From the NCBI GenBank assembly GCA_012959785.1, contig DUCM01000010.1, forward strand, positions 124,386 through 188,385: 64,000 nucleotides of DNA, written 5' to 3'. Both the position numbers and the translations under genes were made by a program. Of the stretch, positions 43,239-51,311 are shown piece by piece (position 1 is the first letter of the stretch; the number at the start of each line of letters is the position of its first letter). The notes under the pieces were generated by a model, which saw only the letters and a list, made by a program, of their open reading frames with translations, did no database searches and was not told where the DNA came from. This stretch comes from Planctomycetota bacterium (GTDB lineage Bacteria > Planctomycetota > UBA1135 > GCA-002686595).

Positions 43239-43940
43239 ATGTTCCTGTTCATGCTCGACCCGGTGTACCTGCTCGTCACGGTGGTGGGAGCCGTACTGTC
43301 TCTCGTCGCCCAGGCGCGGGTGAAGAGTGCCTTCCACAAGTACTCCAAGGTCGCCGTGCTCTCTGGAGTGTCCGGCGCGGAAGCGGCCCAGCGCGTGTGC
43401 CGCGCGGGCGGTGTCCACGACATCACCATTTTGCGCCACCAGGGCTTTCTCTCCGATCACTACGACCCCCGCAGCAAGACCCTCAACCTCTCGCCCGAGG
43501 TTTACGACGGTCGATCGATTTCGTCCATCGCGGTGGCTGCCCACGAAGCGGGTCATGCCATTCAGGATGTGGCCCAGTACCCGGCCCTGGGTTTTCGTTC
43601 GGCCCTGGTACCGGCTGCCAACATCGGCAACCGCCTTTGGTTCCTGCCCTTCATCGTGGGCGCCATGCTGGGTGGGGCGCCCCTCGGTGAAATGTTGATG
43701 AAGGCCGCCGTTTTGTTGTTCGGCATGGTTGTCTTGTTCCAGTTCGTGACCCTGCCCGTTGAAATAGATGCTTCGAGGCGCGCCAAGGCAGTCCTGGCGG
43801 AGACCGGCATTGTCAGCACCCAGGCGGAAGAGGACGGCGTCAAGCGCGTCCTGGGAGCCGCCGCCATGACCTACGCAGCGGCCGCCATCGCCGGGCTCAT
43901 GCAACTCGTTTGGCTCATCATGCGGGTGCGCCGCAGCTGA
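43239..43940 (+). CDS. Membrane zinc metallopeptidase, YugP type
   Basis: This 233-residue protein starts at ATG 43239. A first membrane helix (DPVYLLVTVVGAVLSLVA) is followed by FLSDHYDPRSKTLNLSPEVYDGRSISSIAVAAHEAGHAIQD with the HExxH zinc motif, then three more hydrophobic segments and the LPVEIDASRRAKAVL family signature carrying a further acidic residue. The family (DUF/peptidase YugP) is widespread and of unknown substrate. It lies 27 bases after fhs. Confidence 0.9.
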   Translation: MFLFMLDPVYLLVTVVGAVLSLVAQARVKSAFHKYSKVAVLSGVSGAEAAQRVCRAGGVHDITILRHQGFLSDHYDPRSKTLNLSPEVYDGRSISSIAVAAHEAGHAIQDVAQYPALGFRSALVPAANIGNRLWFLPFIVGAMLGGAPLGEMLMKAAVLLFGMVVLFQFVTLPVEIDASRRAKAVLAETGIVSTQAEEDGVKRVLGAAAMTYAAAAIAGLMQLVWLIMRVRRS

Positions 43941-44012
43941 TCGCGGGCTCGGCCATTTTCCTATCGGCCCTCAACATCCCCCCCAATCCCTTAACAGGCA
44001 CAAGAGACCGCC

Positions 44013-45404
44013 ATGGACCGCATACAACTCGACTACACCAACTTGATGGCTTCCGTGATCGGCGACGAGCACGGTATCAGCGAAGCCGAGTTCGAGGCAT
44101 TGGCCGGCCCCGCCGCGAAAGCCCTGGCCGCTGTGCGCGCGCGCCGTGACGAGGACTTGCGCTGGCTGGCGTTGCCCTACGCCGAGGATGTCCTGGAGGA
44201 GATCTTGCGCTACAGCGCGCGGGTCGCTGGCCGCTTCGAGAATGTCGTGGTTCTCGGCATCGGCGGCTCGGCCCTGGGCAATACGGCTCTACACACAGCC
44301 CTCAACAGTCCCTACCACAACGAACATCCCCCCGGCGGCTTGCCGCGCCTGTATGTGCTCGACAATGTCGACCCCGACCTCCTCGGTGAGTGGATCGAGC
44401 ATTTCGATGTTTCCAAGACTCTCTTCAATGTGATCTCGAAGTCGGGCGGCACGGCCGAGACCATGAGCCAGTTCTTGATCTTCCGCGACTTGCTGGTGGA
44501 GAAACTCGGCCCAGAGGGTCACCGCGAACACATCGTGGTCACCACCGATGTGGAACAAGGCATCCTGCGCGAAATAGTCGGCCGCGAGGGCTACGAGTCC
44601 TTCGTGGTGCCCGATGGAGTGGGCGGTCGCTTCAGCGTGCTCTCGCCAGTGGGGCTCTTGCCCTCGGCCCTCGTTGGCATCGATGCGCGCCAACTCTTGA
44701 GCGGCGCCCAGGACATGGACCAGCGCTGCGAGACCTCGCTGCTCACGGAGAATCCGGCCATGACCTACGCCGTCTTGCAGTGGCTCATGCAGTCTTCGTG
44801 CTCCAAGCCCGTGGCGGTTACTTTTTCGTACAGCGACCGCTGCAAGAATCTCGGCGACTGGTACGCCCAACTGCTGGCCGAGTCCATCGGCAAGCGCCAT
44901 GACCGCAAGGGCGCCGAAGTCTTCGCTGGCCCCACGCCGGTGCGCGCCGTGGGAGTCACCGACCAGCACTCCCAGGTGCAGTTATATGTGGAAGGTCCCT
45001 TCGACAAGTGGTTCACCCTGCTCGCCGTGGAGGCTTGCGACCATGTCGTGCCGATTCCGATGGGCTACCCGGAACTCGAGGGCACCAGCTACCTCGGCGG
45101 CCGCAAGTTGGCCGATCTGTTCGCGGCCGAACGGGATGGAACGCGCATTGCCCTGACCGAAGCGGGCCGACCGAATTGCACCCTCACCTTTCCGCGGGTC
45201 GATGCCCACAGCGTGGGGCAGTACCTGTTCTTGATGGAACTTGCGGTGGCGGTCATGGGCGAGCTTTACTCGGTGGATGCCTTCGACCAGCCCGGAGTCG
45301 AAGCGGGCAAGGTGGCCGCCTACGCCCTCATGGGCCGAGCAGGCTACGAGTCCCGGCGGGCGGAGATCGAACAAGCCTCCCAGTCGGCTCCGCGCACGGT
45401 CTGA
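44013..45404 (+). CDS. pgi: Glucose-6-phosphate isomerase
   Basis: This 463-residue protein starts at ATG 44013. It contains VVVLGIGGSALGNTAL, NVISKSGGTAETMSQFLIFRDLL, VVPDGVGGRFSVLSPVGLLP, and the C-terminal VDAHSVGQYLFLMELAVAVMGELYSVDAFDQPGVEAGK with active-site residues. It interconverts glucose-6-phosphate and fructose-6-phosphate. Its length fits the short bacterial form. Confidence 0.95.
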   Translation: MDRIQLDYTNLMASVIGDEHGISEAEFEALAGPAAKALAAVRARRDEDLRWLALPYAEDVLEEILRYSARVAGRFENVVVLGIGGSALGNTALHTALNSPYHNEHPPGGLPRLYVLDNVDPDLLGEWIEHFDVSKTLFNVISKSGGTAETMSQFLIFRDLLVEKLGPEGHREHIVVTTDVEQGILREIVGREGYESFVVPDGVGGRFSVLSPVGLLPSALVGIDARQLLSGAQDMDQRCETSLLTENPAMTYAVLQWLMQSSCSKPVAVTFSYSDRCKNLGDWYAQLLAESIGKRHDRKGAEVFAGPTPVRAVGVTDQHSQVQLYVEGPFDKWFTLLAVEACDHVVPIPMGYPELEGTSYLGGRKLADLFAAERDGTRIALTEAGRPNCTLTFPRVDAHSVGQYLFLMELAVAVMGELYSVDAFDQPGVEAGKVAAYALMGRAGYESRRAEIEQASQSAPRTV

Positions 45405-45422
45405 GGGGAGCGTTTACACACC

Positions 45423-46346
45423 ATGGATGGCTTCAAAATGATCGTCGTTGGGCTCGACCTCGATTCGAAGAGCGAGAACCTGACCCTGGGCAGTCAGAAG
45501 GCCCTGCAAGAGGCCTTGAAGGTGGCCGAGGGCGGGCGGGCTTCCATTGTTTTTGAGCACTCGGTTTATGACGAAGAATTCTCGGGCGACGAATCCGAGC
45601 GCGCTCGCGAGGCCGACGAGAGGCTCTTGGCGCTGGACCGGCGAGCCTTGAGAGAGGCCCTGAACGAAGCCACCCGCGCTGGCATTTTGGCGTTGGTTTC
45701 AACCAGTACCGACCGCCCCTGGCTCGGCCTTTGCCGCAAGGCGATCGCAACAGAGGCGGACCTCGTGATCGTGGGCAAGCGCAACGAATCGCCCGATGAC
45801 GGCCGCTTGATCGGCAGTGTGGCGGTCAAGCTCCTGCGTAAGTGTCCCACGGCGGTTTGGGCGGTCAAGCCCGAGCACGATCTCAACCACCGCCTGGTGC
45901 TGTGCGCCACGGATCTGGGCGAAGTGGGCGATCAGGCCCTGGCAGCAGCTAGTTGGGTGGCTGGATGCCGCGCTGCTGAGTTGCACGCGGTGCACGCCTG
46001 GCAGCTACCCTTCGCCTTGCAGATGGCCTCCTCGCGGATGGCCGAGGCCGAGCATGAGGAGGCCCTGGAGTCCATCAAGCGCGCCTCTATCGAGCACATC
46101 AACAGCAGCTTGAGTGAGCACGATCCCGCGGCCAAGGTGGAGATCCACACCGCCAAGGGATCTCCGGCGCGGATCATCCAGGAAGCCGTGACGCACCTCG
46201 ACCCCGATCTTCTCGTGATGGGCACGATCTCCCGCGGGGGAATCGCTGGGCTTCTGATCGGTTCGACCGCCGAGCGTATGCTCGACCGTGTCGACTGCTC
46301 GATTCTGGCCGTCAAGCCCGCCGGATTCGTTTCCCCCGTAGCGTGA
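45423..46346 (+). CDS. Tandem universal stress protein (two Usp domains)
   Basis: This 307-residue protein starts at ATG 45423. Domain 1 (1-~145) ends with DLVIVGKRNESPDDGRLIGSVAVKLLRKCPTAVWAVKP. Domain 2 (~150-307) has LVLCATDLGEVGDQALAAA and the ATP-binding DLLVMGTISRGGIAGLLIGSTAERMLDRVDCSILAVKP (G-x2-G-x9-G-S/T). In domain 1 the Gly motif is weak (KRNESPDDGRLIGS), so ATP binding is likely confined to domain 2. It overlaps asd by four bases (GTGA). Confidence 0.9.
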   Translation: MDGFKMIVVGLDLDSKSENLTLGSQKALQEALKVAEGGRASIVFEHSVYDEEFSGDESERAREADERLLALDRRALREALNEATRAGILALVSTSTDRPWLGLCRKAIATEADLVIVGKRNESPDDGRLIGSVAVKLLRKCPTAVWAVKPEHDLNHRLVLCATDLGEVGDQALAAASWVAGCRAAELHAVHAWQLPFALQMASSRMAEAEHEEALESIKRASIEHINSSLSEHDPAAKVEIHTAKGSPARIIQEAVTHLDPDLLVMGTISRGGIAGLLIGSTAERMLDRVDCSILAVKPAGFVSPVA

Positions 46347-47413
46347 CCACTCCCGACACAGACTACGCCGAGCGCCTTTCCGCGTGCGTGCTCGGAGCCA
46401 CCGGCGCGGTGGGGCAGAGGCTCGTGGGGCTCCTAGCGGACCACCCCTGGTTCGAGCTGCGCGAGGTCCAGGCCTCTCTCACCTCGGCGGGACAATCACT
46501 CGCCCAAGCCGCCGACCGGTTACCGCCGGGGTCGCTGCCGCCAGAGATCGCGGCCCTTGAGTTGCAGCCCCCGACGAGCGCGATCGAAGCGCCCCTGGTC
46601 TTCAGCGCTCTGGCCGCCGACATCGCCCGCGACACCGAGGAAGCCCTGGCGCGAGCCGGCAAGACCGTGGTCTCATGCGCCAGTTCCTGGCGCATGGATC
46701 CGCGCGTGCCCTTGGTGGTGCCGGAGGTCAACCCCGAGCACCTCGAACTCCTCGAGACCCAAGCCGACTGGTCTGGGGCCATCGCCACCAACCCCAATTG
46801 TTCGACCATTGGCCTGGTTCTGGCTCTGGCGCCCCTCAAGCATGCCTTTGGTTTGGAAAGCGTCCACGTGGTCAGCCTGCAGGCCCTTTCGGGCGCCGGC
46901 GCAGCCACAGCCCGGAGCCTGGATTTGCTCGCCAATGTGGTGCCGCACATCGCCGGCGAGGAAGCCAAACTCGAGAGCGAAACCCACAAAATTCTGGGAC
47001 ACCTCGTGGGCCAGATCGTGAAGCCCGCCGACCTGGCCATCTCGGCCCAGTGCAACCGCGTGCCGGTGGCCGACGGTCACACCCTCTGCGTCTCCCTGGA
47101 GCTACTCGAGGCCGTCGAGGCCCAGGAGTTGATCCGCGCCTGGCGTGAGTATTGCGGTGCGCCCCAGGAACTTGAACTGCCCGGCGCTCCCGACCCCGTG
47201 ATCCTCTTCCACGAGGACCCCGATGCCCCGCAGCCGCGCCGGGAACTCGAGAGCAGCGACCCCATGGCGATCCACATCGGTCGCTTGCGCCAGACCGGTC
47301 CCTACAACTGGCAGTTCACCACCCTCTCGCACAACACCATGCGCGGCGCCGCCGGAGGCTCGTTGCTCCTGGCGGAACTCATGTTGGCCACGGGACGCAT
47401 GGCGCGTTCCTGA
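46343..47413 (+). CDS. asd: Aspartate-semialdehyde dehydrogenase
   Basis: This 356-residue protein uses a GTG start overlapping the stress-protein stop. It has the Rossmann motif VLGATGAVGQRLVGLL, VVSCASSWR, catalytic Cys in ATNPNCSTIGLVLAL and SLQALSGAGAATARSLDLLANVVPHIAGEEAKLESETHKILG, plus a catalytic His late in the chain. The form resembles the archaeal/fungal-type enzyme. It reduces aspartyl-phosphate on the path to lysine/diaminopimelate, threonine and methionine. Confidence 0.93.
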   Translation: MTTPDTDYAERLSACVLGATGAVGQRLVGLLADHPWFELREVQASLTSAGQSLAQAADRLPPGSLPPEIAALELQPPTSAIEAPLVFSALAADIARDTEEALARAGKTVVSCASSWRMDPRVPLVVPEVNPEHLELLETQADWSGAIATNPNCSTIGLVLALAPLKHAFGLESVHVVSLQALSGAGAATARSLDLLANVVPHIAGEEAKLESETHKILGHLVGQIVKPADLAISAQCNRVPVADGHTLCVSLELLEAVEAQELIRAWREYCGAPQELELPGAPDPVILFHEDPDAPQPRRELESSDPMAIHIGRLRQTGPYNWQFTTLSHNTMRGAAGGSLLLAELMLATGRMARS

Positions 47414-47428
47414 ATGCCACGCGCCGCC

Positions 47429-48148
47429 TTACATCCCGCAGCGGTTTTGCAAGGTGTTCAGGCCGGTCACACCCAGCATGTCGCGGGTGGCGAGCAACTT
47501 GGCCACGGCTTCGTCGCTGAGGGGCGTCAAGCCGCCGCGGGCCGTGTGGGCCAGCCAGAGGATCTTGGCCGTGTGCTCGATCATGTCGAGTTTCTTGAAG
47601 GCGTCGAGCAGGTTGGAACCCACACACACCGAGCCGTGGTTGCGCATGACCAGGGCATCGGAACAGCGCACCACATCGCGGATGGACTCGCCCAATTCGC
47701 TGGTGCCCGGCGTGGCGAAGGGCGTGGTGGGGATGCCGCCGATGGTGACGATCATCTCGGGGATGACCGGCATCTGCATGTCGATCTCGGCCACCGTCAA
47801 GGCCACGGCGTGCGGCGGGTGGCAGTGCAAGACGGCGCGGATCTCCGGGCGCTCCTGGTAGCAAACGGTGTGCAGGTTCGTTTCGGAGGAGCACTTGGCG
47901 CCCTCCGTTAGCACGCGGCCGTCGAGGTCGACTCGGGCCAGTTGTTCGGGCTGTAGAAAGCCCTTCATCGAGCCCGCGGCGGTGATGATCAGCGTGTCGT
48001 CGGACATGCGGCAGGACAGGTTGCCATCCACCGCGGAGATCAGGCCGCGTTGGTAGCAAAGCTTGCCAATTTCGCAAATGCCGTTGCGCAAGCGCGCTTC
48101 CTCTGCGCTCCAACCATTGCGCTCGGCGAGGTCTTCGAGGGCCGTCAT
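47429..48148 (-). CDS. Class II aldolase/adducin-family enzyme (microcompartment-associated)
   Basis: This 239-residue protein starts at ATG 48148. It carries LISAVDGNLSCRMSDDTLIITAAGSMKG, SSETNLHTVCYQERPEIRAVLHCHPPHAVALTV with the zinc HxH, VMRNHGSVCVGSNLLDAFKKLDMIEHTAKI and a C-terminal RCGM. Fuculose-/rhamnulose-phosphate aldolases of this class split the sugar phosphate into DHAP and lactaldehyde. It directly follows three EutN-type vertex genes, as the aldolase does in planctomycete microcompartment loci, which supports a sugar-derived aldehyde pathway. Confidence 0.88.
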   Translation of the reverse strand: MTALEDLAERNGWSAEEARLRNGICEIGKLCYQRGLISAVDGNLSCRMSDDTLIITAAGSMKGFLQPEQLARVDLDGRVLTEGAKCSSETNLHTVCYQERPEIRAVLHCHPPHAVALTVAEIDMQMPVIPEMIVTIGGIPTTPFATPGTSELGESIRDVVRCSDALVMRNHGSVCVGSNLLDAFKKLDMIEHTAKILWLAHTARGGLTPLSDEAVAKLLATRDMLGVTGLNTLQNRCGM

Positions 48149-48155
48149 GGGTGCT

Positions 48156-48476
48156 TCACTTGAGCGGAGCCAGGGGAGTTGGGTGTTGGTGGTCGTAGGC
48201 GAGCTGGCCGTGCTGCTCCACATAATCCACCACGGCCACGATGATGGTCTTTACCGCCGCGCTGGCATCGCCCAGAATCTGGCGGCCGCCGTTGCCCTCG
48301 TCGAGCACCAGCACGCGGTCGCCAACGCCAGCCTGGGCGCGGTCGAGGGCGATGCGGGTCTTGCCCGTGGGCGTGCCATCGGGCAGCACCGGACGCAGGA
48401 GCAAGAGGGTGCCACCGTCGAGCCAGGGAATCTGCACCGGCGAGACCACCGTGCCCAGGACATCGGCGAGGAACAT
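48156..48476 (-). CDS. EutN/CcmL-type microcompartment vertex protein, third copy
   Basis: This 106-residue protein starts at ATG 48476, sharing one base with the previous stop (TGATG). It follows the BMC-P pattern: LADVLGTVVSPVQIPWLDG, LLLLRPVLPDGTPTGK, RAQAGVGDRVLVLDEGNGGRQILG, AVKTIIVAVVDYVE. Five copies of such a protein cap each vertex of a polyhedral microcompartment. The strand sequence GNGGRQILG at the pore end is the standard G-S-S-A-R site varied. It is seven bases from the aldolase start. Confidence 0.9.
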   Translation of the reverse strand: MFLADVLGTVVSPVQIPWLDGGTLLLLRPVLPDGTPTGKTRIALDRAQAGVGDRVLVLDEGNGGRQILGDASAAVKTIIVAVVDYVEQHGQLAYDHQHPTPLAPLK

Positions 48477-48769
48477 CAGGCTCCTTCCGCCGCGAGGTCG
48501 CGGCCCAGGGAATGGGCGGCTTCGACGAAACCGCAGATGCTTGCATCCACTGGCACGAAGGTCTCGGGGCAGGTCATGGCGGCTTCGCGGCCGTCCACGA
48601 AGTGCACCAGGTCGCCGGGGCCGCTGGAAATCGAGGCGCAGGCCACCAGGGGCTGGCCCATGGCGCTGCCGTTCTCGTCCAGAGGTTGCAGCCATTGCAA
48701 GGCGACTCCATCGAGTCCGGGATAGGCGTGCGTCGCCACCACGCGCCCAATAACCCGTGCGAGGTACAT
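48476..48769 (-). CDS. EutN/CcmL-type microcompartment vertex protein, second copy
   Basis: This 97-residue protein starts at ATG 48769. It has LARVIGRVVATHAYPGLDGVALQWLQPLD, GQPLVACASISSGPGDLVHFVDGREAAM, DASICGFVEAA. It is the most divergent of the three copies (HFVDGREAAM instead of a GSSAR-type loop), so it may have a specialised position in the shell. It lies five bases after the first copy. Confidence 0.88.
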   Translation of the reverse strand: MYLARVIGRVVATHAYPGLDGVALQWLQPLDENGSAMGQPLVACASISSGPGDLVHFVDGREAAMTCPETFVPVDASICGFVEAAHSLGRDLAAEGA

Positions 48770-48774
48770 GGATT

Positions 48775-49068
48775 CTAGGCCCACTTCTCGTAGATGTTCT
48801 CGCCGCCCAGATCCCACGAGTCCACCACGGCCATGACCACGGCATCGCAGGGTCGACCATCGGTAAGCTCGGTCTGGCGCGCGGAGGAACCGGTGGCGTA
48901 CATGACCATGTCTTCGGGGCCCGCGCCCACCGAATCCACAGCCACCACATACTGGCTCGTGGGTTCGTTCTGGGGGTTGTGAACCTGCACCAGGAGGAAC
49001 TTGCGGTTGGTTAGTTTTTCGTCCTTTTGCGTGGCGACCACGCTGCCGACGACTCGTCCGATCAACAT
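48775..49068 (-). CDS. EutN/CcmL-type microcompartment vertex protein, first copy
   Basis: This 97-residue protein starts at ATG 49068. It is the most canonical copy: LIGRVVGSVVATQKDEKLTNRKFLLVQVHN, YVVAVDSVGAGPEDMVMYATGSSARQTEL, PCDAVVMAVVDSWD. It begins 14 bases after the SurA-like gene stops. Shell hexamer (BMC-H) genes would be expected in a complete locus, but none is present in the window. Confidence 0.92.
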   Translation of the reverse strand: MLIGRVVGSVVATQKDEKLTNRKFLLVQVHNPQNEPTSQYVVAVDSVGAGPEDMVMYATGSSARQTELTDGRPCDAVVMAVVDSWDLGGENIYEKWA

Positions 49069-49082
49069 CGAGAAAGCTGGGG

Positions 49083-50504
49083 TTAGGGGGCGTCGAAAAA
49101 GGTCACTACAGCGCGCGCGTCGAGGGCAGTGTCCCGGAAGCGTTGGCGCAGTTCGCGGGCGACATGCACCACCATGGAGGACCATGCCGGGGCCGGTCGG
49201 CGACGACCCAGCCAGAGTAGCAAAACGCCGCTCTCTGTGCGCACCGGGCCAAGCAGGCGGGTGGGGGAGTCCCCAGGAGCATTGGGCTTGAAAGCGCCCG
49301 AGTCGAGGGCTTCGAAGATCGCCTCGCGCGTGGGGCTGGGCGAGGCAGGGCGGGTGATCCAGCCCAGGAGACCTTCCTTGTTCCTGGACCCCTTGTCCTC
49401 GGAGAGCAACTGCACGCGCTGCATGAAGCCCGCTTTCGTGCTGGTATTGGCGAGCACTTGGCTCAGGATTCTCTCGGCAGCGTTGAAGTCGCGCAGCAAC
49501 TCGTTGCCGCGCTCAGTGGCCCGCAGGAACAGGACCCAGGTCTCGACCGCTTCGCCGTAGATCGAGTCGAACAGTTCGCGCTCGTCCTCATAGACCAGCC
49601 GCAAGGATTCGGGCGTGTACTTGCGCTCGACCCAGGTGCGCGCCAGGGCGCCCTCTTGCACTGACGGATCTTGGGCCCAGAGGGAGAAGATGATGCCCTG
49701 GGAGGCGAGCAGTTGTTCGTAGGGGATACCCTGGTAGGCGGGGTCGGCGAGGACCGCGTTGCGCCGGCCCAGGATCTCTTCGTCCACGGCGCGCAGAAAG
49801 GCGCCGTCGGTCAGGTCGGGCATGCGCGCCCGCATGTTCTTCACTCGCAGGAGCTCCACGAGTCCTTCCCGTAGACTCTCTCTGTCCACGCGCTTGCGCA
49901 GGTAGACCAGGAACTCATCGCGGCTCAGGCTCACATCGGCGCAGGCCAAAACCAGACCGTCATTCCAGGGCGCGTCGTGTTCGACGAGGCCCCGCTCTCC
50001 GATCTGTGCAGAGAGCCAGACTTCCTGCTGTTCGCCGCTGACGGGACCGCCGGCGGGGATTCCCAGGGCTCGTCGGGTGAGTTCGCGCTGCAAGACAGAG
50101 CTCTTCAGGCTGCGTTCGAACTCGGCTCGCTCGATACCCTCGGCCATGAGGTACTCGTCCAGGCTGCGCGCTTCACCTGAGGTGATCAGACCGGCTTCGA
50201 CCTCGGCCAACATGGCGGCGACCTCTTTGGAATCGGCGCTAACACCCAGCTCGCGGGCGATCGACTCCACCACCCGCAAATTCAACAGGAACAGCATGGT
50301 CTCACGACCCGTGGGTGAGAGCGCGTGGCGGCCGAGGATCAAGGCATCGAGTTCCTCGAAACTGACCGTGGTCTCGCCCAGGCTGGCGGCCACTCCCGCT
50401 GAAGCGGCAGCCCTGGGCGGGGCAGTCTGGCCGTCGGCCCAGGCTGCCAGCGCAAGCCCGCAGAGGAGCGCGAGGAGTGTCGATGAGAAGGTGGGACGCA
50501 GCAA
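49083..50504 (-). CDS. SurA/PpiC-like periplasmic foldase or parvulin-type protein
   Basis: I chose TTG 50504 because it gives an N-terminal signal peptide (LLRPTFSSTLLALLCGLALAAWADG). An in-frame GTG at 50621 would add a 39-residue Pro/Ala leader. The mature part begins with AASLGETTVSFEELDALILGR and LNLRVVESIARELGVSADSKEVAAML, the chaperone-helix pattern of SurA. A later parvulin-like region (SEDKGSRNKEGLLGWITR, FEALDSGAFKPNAP, GVLLLWLGRRRPAP) recalls the PPIase strands with family residues altered. It likely helps fold exported proteins. It is operon-coupled to the microcompartment genes. Confidence 0.65.
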   Translation of the reverse strand: MLRPTFSSTLLALLCGLALAAWADGQTAPPRAAASAGVAASLGETTVSFEELDALILGRHALSPTGRETMLFLLNLRVVESIARELGVSADSKEVAAMLAEVEAGLITSGEARSLDEYLMAEGIERAEFERSLKSSVLQRELTRRALGIPAGGPVSGEQQEVWLSAQIGERGLVEHDAPWNDGLVLACADVSLSRDEFLVYLRKRVDRESLREGLVELLRVKNMRARMPDLTDGAFLRAVDEEILGRRNAVLADPAYQGIPYEQLLASQGIIFSLWAQDPSVQEGALARTWVERKYTPESLRLVYEDERELFDSIYGEAVETWVLFLRATERGNELLRDFNAAERILSQVLANTSTKAGFMQRVQLLSEDKGSRNKEGLLGWITRPASPSPTREAIFEALDSGAFKPNAPGDSPTRLLGPVRTESGVLLLWLGRRRPAPAWSSMVVHVARELRQRFRDTALDARAVVTFFDAP

Positions 50505-50587
50505 GGCTCTGGGGCGGCCGGGCGGCGGCTCGCATGGTCCAGAGGATACGGCCTCGAGGGCCCGCGGGCTCGCCGCTTCCCGCGCTG

Positions 50588-51061
50588 CTACCTGGACGGG
50601 GCGCTGAGTTGCTCCAGGCACTGGAGCAGCGTTTGGGCCGAGAAGGGCTTGGTCAGGAACCGGACCCCCCCTGGCAGGTGATTCGCGTGGGGCGCGACGT
50701 CGCGCAAGCGCCCCGAGATCACCACGATGCCCAGCCCCGGGCAGGTGCCTGTGAGTTTCTTGGCCAATTCGAGGCCCGAGAAGCCAGGCAGGTGCACATC
50801 GGTCACCAGGAGGTCAGGTGCCCTGACCCGGGTGATTTCGGCCAGGGCGGCTTCCCCATTTGCGTAGCAGCGCACCGGGTAGCCCGCCGATTCCAGAATG
50901 GCGCAGAGGGAGGCTTGCACCAGGTCATTATCTTCCACGAGCCAGACCAGGGGGCGGGCCCGTCGCTGATCGCGACCTAGAATCGACTTCGTTTGGTGCC
51001 GATGCGGCCTTCCCGGGAGCGCCTCAGGTGTGCGGATCGGTCGCTGTTGCATACTGCCCAT
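50588..51061 (-). CDS. Response-regulator receiver protein
   Basis: This 157-residue protein starts at ATG 51061 (or 51052). A 35-residue basic leader precedes a receiver domain: WLVEDNDLVQASL (acidic pocket), LLVTDVHLPGFSGLEL with phospho-acceptor Asp, VVISGRLRD and FLTKPFS with the Lys. No output domain follows, so it works through protein partners. No histidine kinase is adjacent. It is the first minus-strand gene before the SurA-like and microcompartment genes. Confidence 0.85.
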   Translation of the reverse strand: MGSMQQRPIRTPEALPGRPHRHQTKSILGRDQRRARPLVWLVEDNDLVQASLCAILESAGYPVRCYANGEAALAEITRVRAPDLLVTDVHLPGFSGLELAKKLTGTCPGLGIVVISGRLRDVAPHANHLPGGVRFLTKPFSAQTLLQCLEQLSAPSR

Positions 51062-51068
51062 GCAGTAT
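51051..51068. promoter_or_regulatory. Perfect inverted repeat around the response-regulator start codon
   Basis: ATACTGC and GCAGTAT pair perfectly with a four-base loop that holds the start codon of the response-regulator gene (51059-51061). It could be an operator or an RNA hairpin that hides the start. Confidence 0.45.
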
Positions 51069-51311
51069 CTATATGCTGCCCTGCTGGGTATTCGAATCGG
51101 GTATTGACCCTGAATTTGGCATCCCTCCGCGGCAGGGGCGCGCTGCGCCTCCCGCTGAGCTGGCCCATCCCTGGGATGGCTGGAAAGCGCTCCGAAGAGA
51201 CCTATGATGGCTGCCTCTTTCCCGATGTCTCAGGGTAGTTGCCGGCTGCCAAAGACCTGCAATCCATCCACAACCCAACTCGGAACCGAGCACTACAGGA
51301 GCCTCCATAGC

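Noticed and set aside
51069-51311. SAM-type riboswitch before the Cys/Met enzyme gene
   Set aside because: I looked for the conserved SAM-I, SAM-II and SAM-IV cores and saw none. Only a TTGACC promoter-like box near 51104 stands out.
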